From JAJVID01 sp963743425 (GTDB lineage Bacteria; Acidobacteriota; Blastocatellia; RBC074), in contig CAVUPU010000001.1 in NCBI GenBank assembly GCA_963743425.1, positions 558,001 through 622,000 of the forward strand: DNA of 64,000 nucleotides, in the 5' to 3' direction. Below, piece after piece: positions 26,519-36,350 of the stretch; the stretch's first letter is position 1; every line of letters begins with the position of its first letter. The notes under the pieces were generated by a model, which was not told where the DNA came from, searched no databases, and saw only the letters and a list, made by a program, of their open reading frames with translations. The translations under genes and the position numbers were made by a program.

Positions 26519-27283
26519 ATGCGCAAACCAGTCATTGCCGGAAATTGGAAAATGTATAAATTAATCGGCGACGCCGTGGCCACAGTCACCGCGCTCAAAC
26601 CACTGGTCGTTAATGCGAACCATTGCGAGGTCGTCGTCGCGCCGCCCTACACCGCCATCAAGGCCGTCGCCGACCGATTGGATGGCTCGAATATCAAAGT
26701 GGCCGCGCAGAACCTTGCTCCCGAGACGAAACAGGGCGCGCACACGGGCGAAATCTGCGGCGATATGTTGAAAGACGCGGGAGCTTCGCACGTCATCGTC
26801 GGCCATTCCGAGCGCCGTTCGATGTACTGCGACACCGACGAGGCGGTCAATCGCAAGATTCGCGCGGCTTTCGGTTTCAATCTCACGCCGATCGTCTGCG
26901 TCGGCGAGACGCTTGAAGAGCGCGACGCGGGGCGCGAAGAAGAGGTCGTGGCGGCGCAATTGGCGCGGAGTTTGGCCGATTTGACAGCCCAAGACCTGAT
27001 GCGTATCATCGCCGCTTACGAACCGGTCTGGGCGATAGGCGCCGGACGCACAGCGACGCCCGAACAGGCCCAACGAATGCATGCGTTCATTCGCCAGTGG
27101 ATTTCACAACGCTTCGATCAATCGACTGCTGACAGTTTGCGGATCCTCTATGGCGGAAGCGTCAAACCGGAGAACATCTCCGATCTGATGCGCGAAGCTG
27201 ATATAGACGGGGCGCTGGTGGGCGGCGCGAGTCTCGACGCCGAGAGCTTCGCGAAGATCGTCAATTACAGATCGGCGTATTGA
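26519..27283 (+). CDS. tpiA: triosephosphate isomerase
   Basis: 254 residues, full family length. Active-site residues are all present: Asn/Lys in AGNWKMYK, His in VIVGHSERR, Glu in AYEPVWAIG, and the phosphate-binding GGSVKPEN and GALVGGASL. It interconverts dihydroxyacetone phosphate and glyceraldehyde 3-phosphate. ATG 26519 lies after GAGGG. Downstream are secG and tRNA-Leu, an order often conserved in bacteria (pgk-tpiA-secG-tRNA-Leu). Confidence 0.97.
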   Translation: MRKPVIAGNWKMYKLIGDAVATVTALKPLVVNANHCEVVVAPPYTAIKAVADRLDGSNIKVAAQNLAPETKQGAHTGEICGDMLKDAGASHVIVGHSERRSMYCDTDEAVNRKIRAAFGFNLTPIVCVGETLEERDAGREEEVVAAQLARSLADLTAQDLMRIIAAYEPVWAIGAGRTATPEQAQRMHAFIRQWISQRFDQSTADSLRILYGGSVKPENISDLMREADIDGALVGGASLDAESFAKIVNYRSAY

Positions 27284-27351
27284 TATCCGCTGCGCTTCGC
27301 AATCGAAAACCAATGTTGTGAAGCGTCTGGCTTTGAAGGGAAGGTGTAGTC

Positions 27352-27747
<396 letters not shown>

Positions 27748-27764
27748 TGACGGGTTCTTTTCAA

Positions 27765-27846
27765 GCTCGGATGGCGGAACTGGTAGACGCGCACGTTTGA
27801 GGGGCGTGTGGGGAAACCCGTGCGAGTTCGATTCTCGCTCCGAGCA
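27765..27846 (+). tRNA. tRNA-Leu (anticodon GAG)
   Basis: An 82-base cloverleaf. Acceptor GCTCGGA pairs with TCCGAGC, then discriminator A. The D-loop contains TGGTAGAC. The anticodon loop TTGAGGG is closed by CACGT/GCGTG, giving anticodon GAG. A long variable arm (GTGGGGAAACCC...) is typical of leucine tRNAs. The T-arm GTTCGATTC is present. CCA is not encoded. Confidence 0.95.
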
Positions 27847-27858
27847 TCGAAATTCAAG

Positions 27859-27905
27859 AAAGGCCGCTGATGGCGAACAACCATCAGCGGCCTTTCGATT
27901 TTTCG
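27859..27905 (+). terminator. intrinsic terminator after tRNA-Leu
   Basis: Stem AAAGGCCGCTGATGG/CCATCAGCGGCCTTT followed by CGATTTTTCG, 12 bases after the tRNA. It ends the tpiA-secG-tRNA transcript. Confidence 0.85.
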
Positions 27906-27914
27906 ATTCATGTC

Positions 27915-28117
27915 TTTGCGCCGGAGGCGCCAGCGGAGATTAGCCGGTGGTGGAGCGTAGCGTAACCACCGGGAGCCGGTGGAGAAATCTATTTCCAGCC
28001 CCGGAGGGGCGACAGACCGAGCTCAGTCTGTCGCCCCTCCGGGGCTGGGCGGATTTTTTCGATTGCATCCGGTGGTTTCACCACCGGCTAATCTCCGCTG
28101 GCGCCTCCGGCGCAAAG
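27915..28117. repeat. nested GC-rich palindrome (CCGGAGGGGCGACAG type)
   Basis: Outer arms TTGCGCCGGAGGCGCCAGCG...TTAGCCGGTGG pair with CCACCGGCTAA...CGCAA. The inner palindrome AGCCCCGGAGGGGCGACAGA and its complement lies at 27997-28046. It is the same inner sequence family as 31754-32333. Confidence 0.85.
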
Positions 28118-28175
28118 AATAATCCCGGACTTGTGTAGAAACTTTAGCTCGACCGCGTTGCGCTACTGCCGTCAA

Positions 28176-31100
28176 CTACTTTGTGTACCTCTCCAACACC
28201 TCGCGCACGGCGTCAGGCGCGTAAAACTCCTTCACCAGCGATTCGGCGGTATAGTGGTTGAACGTTCCTTCTTCGGTGTAACCCAGGTAGCGCATACCTT
28301 CGGGGCTGGCGTCGAACCGCCCGTCGGGCAGCAGGTCTAGCCACGCGCCGGGGCCGAAGCTGTAGCGGTAAAGAAACGTCTCGCCCATCCGGACGTCCCA
28401 GAACTGCAGCCGTCCCGCCGCGCCTGCCGCCACGAGGTATCTGCCATTCGGCTCGAAGGCGACTGCGTAAACCGGTCCCAGATGTCCTTCAAATGTCCGT
28501 AACAGTTCGCCCGAATTGACCTGCCAGAGCCTGACAGTGTAGTCAGAACTTCCGCTGGCTATCGTCTGGCCATCGGGCGCAAAGGCGACCGAACTCACCC
28601 TATTTGTGTGCCCTTCGAGAGAGCGTAGAGCTTTGCCCGAATTGACCTGCCAGAGCCTGACCGTGTAGTCATAACTTCCGCTGGCTATCGTCTGGCCATC
28701 GGGCGCAAAGGCGACCGAATTCACCCAGTTTGAATGCCCTTCGAGAGAGCGTAGAGCTTTGCCAGACTTGACCTGCCAGAGCCTGACCGTGTTGTCAGAA
28801 CTTCCGCTGGCTATCGTCTGGCCATCGGGCGCAAAGGCGACCGACATCACCCCGTTTGTGTGCCCTTCAAGAGTGCGGAGCAGCGCGCCGTCGCTTGTCC
28901 GGTAGAGCCGGATTACGCCGTCGCCGCCTCCGGCAGCGGTGAGTTCGCCATCGGGGCTGAGGGCGACGGCGTTCACGCCGGCGCCGGCGCCGAGTTGAAC
29001 TATCGGGCGCAACCGCTCCGTGTTTACTGCGCCGGGTAGTTTCAGCCCACGCGTCTTGGCGAGTCTGGCGTTGACGAAGCTTTCGGCGTTCAGTCCCCGC
29101 GCCTCGCGGAAATCGCTTCCGGTCAGATCGGATTGAACGAACGACGCGCCTTTCAGATCGGCGTTCCGGAAATCGGCGTCGCGGGCCAGCGCGTATCCGA
29201 CGCTCGCTTCGATCAACAACGCGTCGCGCAAGACGGCTCGGTCGAATTTCGTGTGGTTGAGATTGGCTTTGGTCAGATCGGCGCCTGTCAGATCAGCTTC
29301 GGTCAGGTTGACGCATTCCAGTGTGATCTCCTGCAAATTTGCTCCGGCGAGTTTGGCCCCAGCGGGAATGCGTCGCGCGAGTTGAGCGCACAACCATTCG
29401 ACGCTTACCATCTCTTCCGTCTTCCGCACGCTCCAGTAAAGCAGTTGCAGCGCGTTCTCGGAAATGTTGGGTTGATAACCGCCAGCGAGGATTTGCTGCA
29501 ATGGTTCTCGCATCAGGTCTTCTCCGTCCAACTGTGTGAGGAAGTAGATCGTCTTCTGGTCGTACCGCCGCGTGTTTAGCAGTTCGCATAGCTCCGCAGG
29601 CCGTGACAGACATTCGCTGATCTTGCGCGCGACGAAGAATTCGCCGAACGAGCGGTGCATAAACGAGAAATAGCCCGCGTCATCGCGCTTCAGGAAACTG
29701 GCGCCCTGCATCTCGCTGGCTACATCCGCTATCTCTTAGTCGCCGATTTCGATCTTGCGGTCGGCGATCAGCTTCTCGATGAACGGCGCAAGCTCGCGGA
29801 AGTGGACGGCTTGCTTTTCATCACGCCACATCCGCCACGCCAGTTCCAGCATCAGCGCGAGTTTGACGTTGCGGTCGAGCGTGAATTTGCGGCCTTTGCC
29901 CTCTTCGCGCTCGATCCAGATGTTGGTGTAGACGTTGTAGAGATTGGCGGCGTTGACTTCCTGCCCGGCTTTCAGCTTCGGCAGCGATTTGACGATCATA
30001 TCCAGCAGCAGCGGGCGCGTGGCCAGGTCTTTCAGGTTGTAGATGGCTTGAATCTTTTGCCAGTCTTCATCGTGATCGTGCGGGCGAGCTTTCTTCAGGT
30101 AGTCCTGAATCTGCCGATCGTCGAACTCCTGAAGGTGGACGACCTCGGCGTTCGACCGCTGCCGCAGCTCGCGGTAAAGCTCGGTCTCGGTCTCTGAAAG
30201 GCGCGGGCCTTCGCCGATGACTCTGACCTGCTCATTGCGGTCTTTGAAGTAATGCGTGCGGCAGGTGAGGATGACTTTGCCTTGCAAGTTCGGCGGCGCG
30301 GCTCAGCTCGCGGAAATTGCTCTGCGTCACATCCCAGCGCACGCGGTCGGCCATCTCGTCGAAAGCGTCGAAGAGCAGGATGATCTTGCCCAGTCGAACC
30401 AGATGCTCGAAGCGCGTGAAGTTGATGTCGCGAAGACCGTGCTGGCTGAAGTGGCTAATGACGATGCCTTCCAGCGAGACCTCTTTGCGCACGTCCTTGA
30501 GCGGGATGAGCACGGGCGCGGGGTGCCGCAGCGGGTCGTCGCGGAAGCTGCGCGCCAGGTTGTAAGCCAGAAATCCGGCCAGCGTTGATTTGCCCGTGCC
30601 CAGATCGCCGAGAATGACGAGTTGATTCTTGCGCTCCTCGCCCAGCCATTTGCTGAGGTGAGTGAGCGCCGGCAACTTCTCGTAAACGATGTCGGTGACC
30701 AGATCGGGACGGATGAACCGGTCTTCGCCATCCCACCTTTCGCCGACCCAGTTTTCGTAGTCGGCGATCAAGCCGTCAATGTAGTTGTCGAGCGGTACGA
30801 GTTCGCGCAATAGTTCGGCATACACGCCACAATCGAAACCTGCGTTTTCAAGCATCGAGCGAGCATCCGCCGCGAAGCCTCGCGCTGAGAGCACGATCCA
30901 ACCGTGCCGGGGAAATTTCTTCTGCAGGAGGTTTTGACGGATCAAAATCTGATCGCGTTCAGCGGCGGCGATCAATTTGTCGCTGCATTCGACGAAATCC
31001 TGCCGCAGCCTGATGCCATCGCGCTTCTGTATCTGCAATTCGCTTCTTGCGCCGCCTGCAGCGTCCTCCTGTTTGACTTCATACCCGAGCGCGCGATAGA

Positions 31101-31656
31101 TCGCCGCGACTTCATCTACAAATAGCTTGCCTTTTTCGTAACCGCGCCGCCCACGCTCAGTGGGATCGAGCTTGTGCTCGCGGAATTCAAAATCCTCTTC
31201 GCGGGCGAATTCGCGGCGAGGCAGATCGAGAGCTTCCAGCAACTGTCGAAAGCGAAGCTCGAAATCATCGTCGTTGCGGAAATCGAGGTAGATGAGAGGT
31301 CGAAACGTGGGTTTGATCTTGCAGTCTTCGCGCAGCAGCGGAATCAATGGCCGTTCGCGCGCCAGGATGTCTTTGTCCTGTTGGGCGTAGCTTTCGGCCA
31401 GCGTCCAGACCTTGTCGTTGCGGAAGTAATTCGCCGTCCACACTGCGCCCAGCTTACGCGACTTCTCAAGTCCGTCGTTGATCCGCGCTTCCAGATGGTC
31501 GCCCGCTTTGAGTTCCCACCCATCGAACCACACGCGCACGCCCAGGTCGCGCAAACGTTCGGCGAGCCTTTCGCACCACACATTGTCTTCGCTGGCGTGG
31601 CTGAGAAAGAGGTCGTATTTGTATTCCTGATTTTGTTGCTGTCCCTGTTCCTGCAT
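28176..31656 (-). pseudogene. TIR / endonuclease-like / NACHT / pentapeptide / WD40 protein, frameshifted and with an in-frame stop
   Basis: Read leftward from ATG 31656. Residues 12-110 form a TIR-type domain (YDLFLSHASEDNVWCERLAE). Residues about 165-300 look like a Mrr-like endonuclease region (VDEVAAIYRALGYEV...RQDFVECSDKL). Then comes a NACHT ATPase with Walker A VILGDLGTGKSTLAG and Walker B IILLFDAFDEM. A +1 insertion near 30291 shifts the frame; the NACHT continues as QGKVILTCRTHYFKD. An in-frame TAA at 29736 follows KIEIGD, after which the same frame continues (EIADVASEMQGASFL...). Pentapeptide repeats come next (LTEADLTGADLTKANL), then WD40 blades to 28176. The architecture is that of NLR-like anti-phage or conflict proteins. 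Two lesions suggest loss of function unless they are sequence errors. Confidence 0.78.
28518..28895 (-). repeat. three near-identical 126-base WD40 repeat units
   Basis: Units beginning at 28518, 28644 and 28770 differ by only a few bases each and encode blades of the form LEGHxNxVxSVAFAPDGQTI. Their differences cluster at the few residues between GH and SVAF and around the S-D-Y/N positions. Confidence 0.85.
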
Positions 31657-31753
31657 GTCGGCGTCTCGGCGAAAGGCAAACTGTTGAACTGCTCACAGGC
31701 TTCGGATTGCTGGCGGTAAATTATCATCAAGACGCGAATAGACCAAGAAAAAT

Positions 31754-32333
31754 TGCGCCTTTCACATCGAAGCGTCATCACTTGAATCTTTCTTCAGTCC
31801 CGGAGGGACGGCGGATATTAGCCGGTGGCGCCGCCACCGGAGGAGTTGAAAGCAAATTTACCGAGCCCCGGAGGGGCGACAGACGCAACTCAGGTCTGTC
31901 GCCCCTCCGGGGCTAGTAGATGTGTAGGCTGCTTGGTCCGGTGGTTCCACCACCGGCTAATGTCTGGCCGCCCCTCCGGGGCTATGTGCGCCTTTCACAT
32001 CGAAGCGTCATCCCTTGAATCTTTCTTCAGTCCCGGAGGGACGGCGGATATTAGCCGGTGGTGGAACCACCGGAGGAGTTGAAAGTAAATTTACCGAGCC
32101 CCGGAGGGGCGACAGACGCAACTCAGGTCTGTCGCCCCTCCGGGGCTAGTAGATGTGTAGGCTGCTTGGTCCGGTGGCGCCGCCACCGGAGGAGTTGAAA
32201 GTAAATTTACCGAGCCCCGGAGGGGCGACAGACGCAACTCAGGTCTGTCGCCCCTCCGGGGCTAGTAGATGTGTAGGCTGCTTGGTCCGGTGGTTCCACC
32301 ACCGGCTAATGTCTGGCCGCCCCTCCGGGGCTA
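31754..32333. repeat. tandem duplications of a GC-rich nested palindrome
   Basis: A unit of about 235 bases (starting TGCGCCTTTCACATCGAAGC) occurs at 31752 and 31986. A third, partial copy (GGTCCGGTGGCGCCGCCACC...) lies at 32168-32333. Each unit holds arms TTAGCCGGTGG/CCACCGGCTAA around CCCCGGAGGGGCGACAGAC and its complement. Together with flanks, it fills the gap between the NLR-like gene and the sulfatase; no gene is seen here. Confidence 0.85.
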
Positions 32334-32508
32334 TGGCTGAAGTTAATTCTCAAACAATATAAACGCCGGCCTAAGTTCAAACCGTCGCTGCGGCGACAAA
32401 GAAGCGGCTCCATTCGTGGACAATAGATTCGAGGAATGACAAGCTGTCAGCACCCGCAACTGCCAAAGTGGGTTGCGGAGCTGATCATCTCTGCGGGAGG
32501 CTCAATTT

Positions 32509-33990
32509 ATGAACGGAAGAATTGTGGCGGCTTTGATCGTTCTCGCTATTCTTCCATCGGTGTTGATTCAAACTGGCGGTTTGAACCGCGTTGCGGCGAC
32601 GGAGCGGCTTCCGAACATAGTCTTCATCATCGGCGAAGACCTGGGGCCGGAACTTGGTTGTTACGGCGACAAGCTGGCGCGCACGCCTAATATTGACCGG
32701 CTGGCTCGCGAGGGCGCGCGGTTCACTCGCGCGTTCACGCACGCTCCGGTCTGCGCGCCCAGCCGTTCGGGGATGATCACCGGGCAATATCCGACTACCA
32801 TCGGCACGCATCATATGCGTTCGACGCTGCTCAAGCCGCCGCCGCTCTTCACCGACTATTTGAAGCAGGCCGGGTACGTTATTGCGTGGCCCACGAAGAG
32901 TCCTCATGGCAAGACAGATTTCAACTTCAAAGAGCCTGAAGGCTGGACAGACATCGTTACCGATTGGACCGCGGAGATTCCGAAGAGGCCTTTCTTCGGT
33001 TATTTCAATATCACGACCTCGCACGAGAGCCAGGTGCGCGCCGTGCCCGACCAGCACGCGAAGAACACCGCGAGGCTGAAACCCGAAGACCGGCAGGACC
33101 CGGTGAAGATGGTCTTGCCGCCTTACTACCCCGACACGCCCGAAGCGCGAAACGATTTCCGGCAGTATTACGAATTGGCGACGGCGGTTGATTACAAGGT
33201 CGGCGACGTGCTCGACGCCCTCGACCGCGCCGGCGTGGCCGACAACACGATTGTGTTTTTCTTCGGCGATCACGGGCGCGGAATGCCGCGCAGCAAGCGC
33301 TGGGTCTACAACCAGGGCGTTCACGTCCCGCTGATCATCCGCTGGCCGGGCCGCATCAAGCCAGGCTCGGCGCGCGAAGACCTGGTCTGCTTCCTCGATT
33401 TCGCGCCGACGCTGCTCTCAATCGCCGGGATTGAGATTCCGAAAGAGATGCCGGGGCGCGTGATCATCGGGCCGAAGACTCGGCCGGAGCCGAAATATGT
33501 CTTCGCCGCGCGTGACCGGATGGATGAAACCTACGACCGCATTCGCAGCGTGCGCGAGCGTCAGTTTCACTACATTCGCAACTTTCATCCCGAACTGCCT
33601 TACGCCCAGGTGGTTTTGTACAACGAAGAGAATCCGATTATGCAGTCGTGGCGGCGCGCTTTCGCAGACGGCAAAATGAACTACGTTCAAAAACAGTTCT
33701 TCGCCCCGACAAAGCCGCCCGAAGAGCTTTATGACGCCGAAGCCGATCCGCACGAGATCAACAATTTGGCCGATTCGCCGAAATACCGGAAGAAGCTGAA
33801 AGAGATGCGCGCCGCGCTCGACCGATGGATGAAAGTGACCAACGACCTCGGCGCAGTTCCCGAAACCGAGTTGATCAAGCGCGGGCTGGTTGCGGACAGG
33901 CTGAAAGAGTACGAAGAGCGGAAGAGAAGAGGGATTCCGGAGAATGAAAGACGCCAGCCGAATGTCAGACCGCGAACTCAAAACCGATGA
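32509..33990 (+). CDS. secreted sulfatase (heparan N-sulfatase/arylsulfatase-like)
   Basis: 493 residues from ATG 32509 behind GGGAGG. A hydrophobic N-terminal segment serves as signal peptide. Metal and active-site motifs are present: PNIVFIIGEDLG, the formylglycine motif CAPSRSGMITG (Cys82, C-x-P-S-R type needing a sulfatase-maturing enzyme), and VFFFGDHGRGMPRSKR, which supplies the Asp/His metal ligands. The length and EDLGPELGCYG favour the N-sulfoglucosamine sulfohydrolase-like group. It probably removes sulfate from extracellular glycans. No neighbouring glycan-degradation genes are seen, and no maturase. Confidence 0.88.
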   Translation: MNGRIVAALIVLAILPSVLIQTGGLNRVAATERLPNIVFIIGEDLGPELGCYGDKLARTPNIDRLAREGARFTRAFTHAPVCAPSRSGMITGQYPTTIGTHHMRSTLLKPPPLFTDYLKQAGYVIAWPTKSPHGKTDFNFKEPEGWTDIVTDWTAEIPKRPFFGYFNITTSHESQVRAVPDQHAKNTARLKPEDRQDPVKMVLPPYYPDTPEARNDFRQYYELATAVDYKVGDVLDALDRAGVADNTIVFFFGDHGRGMPRSKRWVYNQGVHVPLIIRWPGRIKPGSAREDLVCFLDFAPTLLSIAGIEIPKEMPGRVIIGPKTRPEPKYVFAARDRMDETYDRIRSVRERQFHYIRNFHPELPYAQVVLYNEENPIMQSWRRAFADGKMNYVQKQFFAPTKPPEELYDAEADPHEINNLADSPKYRKKLKEMRAALDRWMKVTNDLGAVPETELIKRGLVADRLKEYEERKRRGIPENERRQPNVRPRTQNR

Positions 33991-34040
33991 GACAGAGTGA
34001 TTGCTCCGTATGATGGTGGGCAGTCAGGCGCATATGAAAA

Positions 34041-34110
34041 CCGGGAGCGCCAGAAATCGAGCAAGCGGCAATAATTCCTGCCGCGCTTGCTCGATTTCTG
34101 GCGCTCCCGG
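34041..34110. repeat. perfect palindrome CCGGGAGCGCCAGAAATCGA
   Basis: Arms of about 30 bases (34041-34070 and 34079-34110) with an 8-base loop, lying between the convergent sulfatase and the small CxxC protein. No T-run follows on either side, so a simple terminator is unlikely. Confidence 0.8.
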
Positions 34111-34132
34111 CGTTGTTAGGATCGGTCCCACT

Positions 34133-34426
34133 TCAGGCCGTCGCCTTCGAATACCATTCGGCGCTCTCGGCTTGCTCAGCAGTTTCGGAGGGCGCTGCGG
34201 ATTGCTGCGCCTCCGCCATCGCCTGCTGTTCGCGACGGTGTTTCCCCTCAAGCTCCTGCCGCAGTTTGCGTTGAACGCCGGGATGCGGCGTCACGACCTC
34301 ACCATTCGCCTGTGTCAGAGCGTCTGACACTTCGCTTTCGTGGACCGCCCGGGTCGATTTTCTTTTCCGGCCCGGATGGTTGCCTTTAACGAAGCTGATC
34401 CGTTGATTGCAAATTCTGCATTCCAT
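34133..34426 (-). CDS. small CxxC-start basic protein, unknown
   Basis: 97 residues. It begins MECRICNQRISF, a half zinc-ribbon, followed by a basic patch (GRKRKSTR), and a Gln/Glu/Ala-rich, probably helical C-terminal half (RKLRQELEGKHRREQQAMA). No family is recognised. It is supported by coherent composition and by the Cys motif rather than by homology. It lies downstream of the conserved hypothetical gene 34473-34991, same strand, 46 bases apart, so the two may be co-transcribed. Confidence 0.5.
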   Translation of the reverse strand: MECRICNQRISFVKGNHPGRKRKSTRAVHESEVSDALTQANGEVVTPHPGVQRKLRQELEGKHRREQQAMAEAQQSAAPSETAEQAESAEWYSKATA

Positions 34427-34472
34427 CTTTTTTTACCGCAGGGGAGGAGACAAAACACGTGCAGGGAGTCGC

Positions 34473-34991
34473 TTATCCGACGCTGACCTGTTCGAGTATC
34501 GAAGACCTCGCGGCGGGTTTCGGCGCCGGGATCTCTTCGGCGAGCGCCAGGCTCATCACGTCCATTCTCAGCCCGTCAGAGAGCTTCTGCAGAAGCACTT
34601 CCTGGCCGTTGTGGAAGCGGATGGCGTCGCGATACCTGAACGGTTCGGCGGTCAGTTGGACGAACGTAACTTCCTCGCGCGGCCCTACCCCGAACTGCTT
34701 CTGCAGTGGCGCCGGAATCCCGTCCACCTGCAAACGGGCGCCTGGAGGAATACAGACCGCCGGGAGCGCCCTCTTCATATCGTCGTTTATCCATCTTCGT
34801 TGATTTTCAACCCAGCATTTGAATCTCGCCCACATTCCCGCGCCCGCCGGGGCCGGCGCTGGTCTTTCGAGATTTCTCAGATCGGTTACTGAAGCCAGCC
34901 CTTTCGAGCCGGTGTGAAACTTGTGAACAAATAACTGCTCGCCTTCATTGGCTAGCCTGTTCTTGATGCCATGCAAAGAGTAATCGCACAT
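34473..34991 (-). CDS. conserved hypothetical protein (MCDYSLHG family)
   Basis: 172 residues starting MCDYSLHGIKNRLANEGEQL, a distinctive N-terminus I recall from a conserved hypothetical family in Proteobacteria and Acidobacteriota. It continues with HKFHTGSKGLAS. In the middle VCIPPGARLQVDGIP and EEVTFVQL suggest a small beta-rich region, and the C-terminus is short and acidic. ATG 34991 is preceded by TTACTC and a weak GGAGG-like GGGAGG further upstream. Function unknown; cytoplasmic by lack of signal. Confidence 0.65.
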   Translation of the reverse strand: MCDYSLHGIKNRLANEGEQLFVHKFHTGSKGLASVTDLRNLERPAPAPAGAGMWARFKCWVENQRRWINDDMKRALPAVCIPPGARLQVDGIPAPLQKQFGVGPREEVTFVQLTAEPFRYRDAIRFHNGQEVLLQKLSDGLRMDVMSLALAEEIPAPKPAARSSILEQVSVG

Positions 34992-35513
34992 ATGTTTTAC
35001 CTCCCAGGGAAAGTGATAGACACAATTGAACGGGAAAGAATCGGTTGCAAAATCTACCTGTCCTTCTCCTCCTACTCGAAATTTACGGCGCAGCAGCCAG
35101 GTAAAGACCCGATGATCATTGTAGAGGCGCGCAAGCGGCGGCTGGCGTCTGAAGAGACACTGACCTGAAACCAGGCTCTGGTTTCAATGCACCTGGAACG
35201 TACAACAGTTCTTATTTAATGCATCCAGATCGGGATCCCACGCCCACGTCTGACCGCTTAAAGCCCCAGCAATGAGCAAAAGGCTTATTACCTTCTGCAG
35301 GGACAACCTCTGTTACAGCAAATTCCAGACCTCGCATCGCTTCCGCCAATAAAGTAAATCGAAGGAAGCAAGAGGCAAGGTCGTCAATTTTGTGGTGGAG
35401 AATCGGAGGAAGGATGAAATTTGAGGCTCTTACGTTTCCCCGCGCCGCTTTTTTTTTGCATATCGCTGCGATTCCAGGGACGATTTCAAAAATCATCCAT
35501 TCTTTCCTTCAGT
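34992..35513. other. intergenic, nothing recognised
   Basis: About 520 AT-richer bases. A possible leftward open frame at 35212-35496 has no recognisable motif and I do not call it. No strong palindrome was noticed. Confidence 0.4.
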
Positions 35514-36240
35514 TTAGACGGCGGCGGGCGTTGTCCGGCCAGTCTCCATGAACTGTTTGAAGCGGTGGAGGTCTTCATCGAACTCGCCGCTCAGGGTCGG
35601 CGCCGAGGAGTTTCGCGACGAGAGAGCCTATTTTGCCCACCGGCGGGGCGTATTCGAGCGCGACTTTGACTTCGGCGCCCTGCCCGTTCGTAGCTCTTTC
35701 AAAACGCACCGAGCCTGCGTTCGGGACAGGCGCGCCTTCAAGCGAGCGCCAGGCGATCAACTCGTTCGGCGTTTCGTTGATGATCTCGGCGTCCCATTCG
35801 ACCTTCATCCCGGCGGGCAGGCGCGCGACCCAATGCGAGAGCCTGCCGGAATGGCCGCCGATCGCGCGAACCGCTTCCAGATTGTTCAGAAAACGAGGAA
35901 GGTTCTCGAAATTGTGCCAGAACCTGAACAACTCTTCCACGGGCTTATTGATGGTGACGCTCTTTTCGACCTTGATGCCTGCGCCGTGTTTGACGCTTGC
36001 GCGAAGCCCTTTGCGCTTCGCGGTGCTGACGCTCAACGTCCTGTAGAGACTGCAATGGCCGGTCGCGCCTCGATAGATCAGGGCGCCGCCGGCGATCGTC
36101 ATCAACAGCCCTCTGAAGCCCCCGCGCTTCAATCCGCATATCGCCAGAGCGCCTCCGCCCGCTGCCGAGATGAGCCGCTCGTTATCGCCGACGTTGACTG
36201 GCCGGTAATGTCCGCCGCGTTTGGTTGAATTCGCAGCCAT
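35514..36240 (-). CDS. SRPBCC/cyclase-like protein with N-terminal membrane segment, +1 frameshift near C-terminus
   Basis: Starts at ATG 36240. Residues 20-70 include two hydrophobic stretches (LISAAGGGALAICGL, RGLLMTIAGGALIYRG), resembling DUF2892-type inner-membrane proteins. From residue 90 there is an SRPBCC fold (KVEKSVTINKPVEELFRFWHNFENLPRF, GMKVEWDAEIINETPNELIAWRS). In the sequence as given the frame stops at 35575 after DPERRVR. Dropping the T of GTTCGATGAAG restores EDLHRFKQFMETG, the usual family C-terminus, to a stop at 35514. The full product is then about 241 residues. The family function in bacteria is unclear. Confidence 0.8.
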
Positions 36241-36260
36241 AACTCCTCAGTAAACCAACC

Positions 36261-36350
36261 ACGAAGATCGAAGATCGAGGATCAAAGATCGCATCGAAGA
36301 TCGTTGTTCAATCTTCGATCCTCGATCCTCGATTTTCAATCCTCGATTCT
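36261..36350. repeat. CGAAGAT-heptamer inverted repeat
   Basis: Left arm of units CGAAGAT, CGAAGAT, CGAGGAT, CAAAGAT (36262-36291). Right arm of CTTCGAT, CCTCGAT, CCTCGAT, TTTCAAT, CCTCGAT (36313-36350). Again 7-base units in inverted arms, but a sequence unrelated to the other families. Confidence 0.85.

Noticed and set aside
27953..28138. Short open frames within the GC-rich palindrome after tRNA-Leu
   Set aside because: Frames arise from the self-complementary repeat and recur at 31825-32362 in the same element.
35212..35496. Leftward 94-codon open frame
   Set aside because: No motif, no clear ribosome site, AT-richer than coding DNA here; too weak to call.
35550..35580. Selenocysteine at the TGA ending the SRPBCC frame
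   Set aside because: The sequence after TGA in the same frame is not family-like; removing one base restores the expected C-terminus, so it is a frameshift.
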